NCBI GenBank assembly: GCA_020628645.1
Contig: JAHDES010000013.1
Coordinates: 1-64,000, forward strand
Length of the DNA: 64,000 nt
Direction of reading: 5' to 3'
Source of the DNA: Saprospiraceae bacterium
GTDB lineage: Bacteria > Bacteroidota > Bacteroidia > Chitinophagales > Saprospiraceae
The position numbers were made by a program, and so were the translations under genes. The notes beneath the pieces were generated by a model. It ran no database searches. It saw only the letters and a program-made list of their open reading frames with translations, and was not told the DNA's origin. This document shows, piece after piece, positions 62,375 to 64,000 of the stretch; position 1 is the stretch's first letter, and each line of letters begins with the position of its first letter.

Positions 62375-64000
62375 ATGATGCACAAATTACAATCGCTATT
62401 CTTTACCATTTTATTGATGGGGACTACTTTCTTAGTTTCAGCTAATGAAATTAAAAGCTCCCTTGATCACCAAGAAAATATGCAGTTGTCTTCTTATACT
62501 GTTACACATTTATGGAAACGAATTTGGAATGCGTTTATACCAACTAAGGAAAGTATAAAAGCCTTAAAACTACAGAAAAAAGTAGCACAAGAAACTCAAA
62601 TTCAACAAATAATCAATGGATTTGAAAATAAAACTCCCGTCACTCATCAACAAAAAGTAGACAACTCTGCTTTATTTTTCCGACGTGCCGAAGTCACAGA
62701 ATGTTTCCGAACAGCTTCTTGTGAAGCGGATGCCGAACAATTTGATGGAGGGAATAATTTCCAAAATTGTGCTGCCAACAATGTCTCTGATTTAGAAATG
62801 GGAGAGTTGGGCAGTAATGATAATGTGGTTGGACTCAATTTTGCAGCTTGGAATATTCCGCAAGGCGCCACCATCATTAGTGCGCGGATTCAATTTACGG
62901 CAGAACGAACGACTCGTGGCGCTGCCAATTTTATTATTCGAGGAGTAGATCGTGACAATCCAGTGGATTATTCCGCAGGAGATGATGTAATTACACGTCC
63001 CTTAACATCTAACTTAGTAACTTGGCAGCCACCAGATTGGGCGGCTGGTAGTGCTAATGTGGCGCAATTAACGCCTGATTTAACCGATATCATACAAGAA
63101 ATTGTGAATCGTCCAACTTATGCACTAGGTAATAATATAGGTATTCATATCGAAGGTTCAGGCTTACGCTCTGCAGTATCGTATGATATTAATCCAGCGC
63201 AAGCGCCTCAATTGTGTATCACTTATGATGTACCTGATCCATCTGATCCACCACCACCAATCGAATGTGATGGTTGTTCAGAGATCAATATCTCGTCTCT
63301 ACAAGGGGTGCCCAATTTCCCACAAGTAGATGTATTAAATGTGTGTAGTGCGCCCGATACCGTTTCTTTATTGGTATACAATGCGGGAGATTGTCCTGTT
63401 ACCAACATGCAAATTACAGTCAATTTTGATAATGGACTTGCTTATGGCGGATTTGTAGAAAGTCACAACGCAGGACAAACTGTAAGTGAATTTAATGTCG
63501 CAGATGGAAGTAATCCTGTATTCTTGGTAGAACAATTAGATACAGGGAAGGTGATTATTGTCAATTTTGGTATGACAGGGGATTGTAGTTTGAATCTCGA
63601 AAATGATGACCCTCTAAATTTTGATGTAAACATAGATTTCTTCTCGAATACTTCCTCCAATGGGGTTCTAAAATGTAATGTTTCACAAGAAGAAATTGGA
63701 GAATTCAACAGTGGTATTAAAGTACCTGTTGTGAATGTTCTCTCTATTGATCCAGCTTCCGTTGATTTAGCGAATTTTACGGACGAGTTTTGTCAGCAAT
63801 TAGTGGTATCCCAAGATGGTATCGAAGCGACATTGGATCATGTAAGCATGACGGTGGAGAATTTAGATTTAGGAGGCACCGTATCCTTAGGTTCTATTCG
63901 TGTAAATGGTAATGTAGTACCAGGTGGCTGGTGGTCGTATGATGCAGGGACAGAAATATTGAGTTTACGAATAGGACAAAACTTCTTTAATCAAAATACA
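62375..64000 (+). CDS. Paralogue of the giant secreted protein (5' part, runs off the window)
   Basis: Open from ATG 62375 (or 62378) to the last base, 542 codons, no stop. The signal peptide ends near FLVSA (about residue 23). It then follows the giant protein at 54152 almost residue for residue: VTHLWKRIWNAFIPTKES, EVTECFRTASCEADAEQ, WNIPQGATIISARIQFTAE, LTDIIQEIVNRPTYALGNN and DGCSEINISSLQGVPNFPQV. The first 75 residues and signal are more diverged than the rest. The pair is a recent tandem duplication or undergoes gene conversion. The remainder and its C-terminal sorting domain are out of view. Confidence 0.85.
   Translation, partial: MMHKLQSLFFTILLMGTTFLVSANEIKSSLDHQENMQLSSYTVTHLWKRIWNAFIPTKESIKALKLQKKVAQETQIQQIINGFENKTPVTHQQKVDNSALFFRRAEVTECFRTASCEADAEQFDGGNNFQNCAANNVSDLEMGELGSNDNVVGLNFAAWNIPQGATIISARIQFTAERTTRGAANFIIRGVDRDNPVDYSAGDDVITRPLTSNLVTWQPPDWAAGSANVAQLTPDLTDIIQEIVNRPTYALGNNIGIHIEGSGLRSAVSYDINPAQAPQLCITYDVPDPSDPPPPIECDGCSEINISSLQGVPNFPQVDVLNVCSAPDTVSLLVYNAGDCPVTNMQITVNFDNGLAYGGFVESHNAGQTVSEFNVADGSNPVFLVEQLDTGKVIIVNFGMTGDCSLNLENDDPLNFDVNIDFFSNTSSNGVLKCNVSQEEIGEFNSGIKVPVVNVLSIDPASVDLANFTDEFCQQLVVSQDGIEATLDHVSMTVENLDLGGTVSLGSIRVNGNVVPGGWWSYDAGTEILSLRIGQNFFNQNT

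Overview
The window is AT-rich chromosomal DNA from a member of the Bacteroidota, probably of the Saprospiria type. The lineage call is inference. It rests on type IX secretion C-terminal domains, TonB-dependent receptors with carboxypeptidase-like N-terminal domains, OmpA proteins with thrombospondin type-3 repeats, GEVED and choice-of-anchor L domains, and several promoters with the Bacteroidota -7 box TAnnTTTG. No tRNA, rRNA, CRISPR array or prophage was recognised.

Layout. 0.2-2.5 kb: small protein, CoxE-like VWA protein and XdhC/CoxF-like protein with a YHS tail (molybdo-hydroxylase maturation). 2.8-8.3 kb: methyltransferase, TauE/SafE permease with methylmalonyl-CoA epimerase, MFS transporter, HtrA protease. 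8.4-18.2 kb: large BNR-repeat secreted protein, a pyrimidine nucleotidase / thiamine-binding / rhomboid cluster, two Hsp20 genes, LptC, a sulfotransferase-like protein and a choice-of-anchor L protein. 18.5-26.1 kb: HflX, four exported or outer-membrane proteins, an Rpn-family nuclease, TrmB, CdsA and a low-molecular-weight phosphatase. 26.6-39.1 kb: two acyl-CoA dehydrogenases, an S74-peptidase surface protein, a TPP-riboswitch-controlled TonB receptor, site-2 protease with TesB, a DinB-like protein and an SDR. 39.1-53.7 kb: yicC-gmk-apaG, Psd, RsmG, MetF, an M14 carboxypeptidase, a di-haem peroxidase, OmpA/TSP3 and an RlmI-like methyltransferase. 54.1-64.0 kb: a 2542-residue secreted GEVED protein followed by the start of a close paralogue that runs off the window.

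The most notable material is between the genes. The window holds several unrelated families of long imperfect hairpin repeats. One 139-bp element occurs twice, and one copy sits inside the loop of an intrinsic terminator. A 116-136-bp modular hairpin occurs three times, including inside the yicC-gmk operon. A 188-bp element with matching terminal inverted repeats lies just after the Rpn nuclease gene. A 20-bp perfect palindrome occurs twice, both times between convergent gene ends.

Two unlinked acyl-CoA dehydrogenase promoters carry the same 16-bp palindrome (TAGCGAAAATTCGCTA type), placed over the core promoter. This suggests a fatty-acid-degradation regulon with a repressor that I cannot identify here. 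No complete new multi-gene defence or metabolic system was found. The best candidates for undescribed biology are this regulon, the hairpin-repeat families and the giant paralogue pair.
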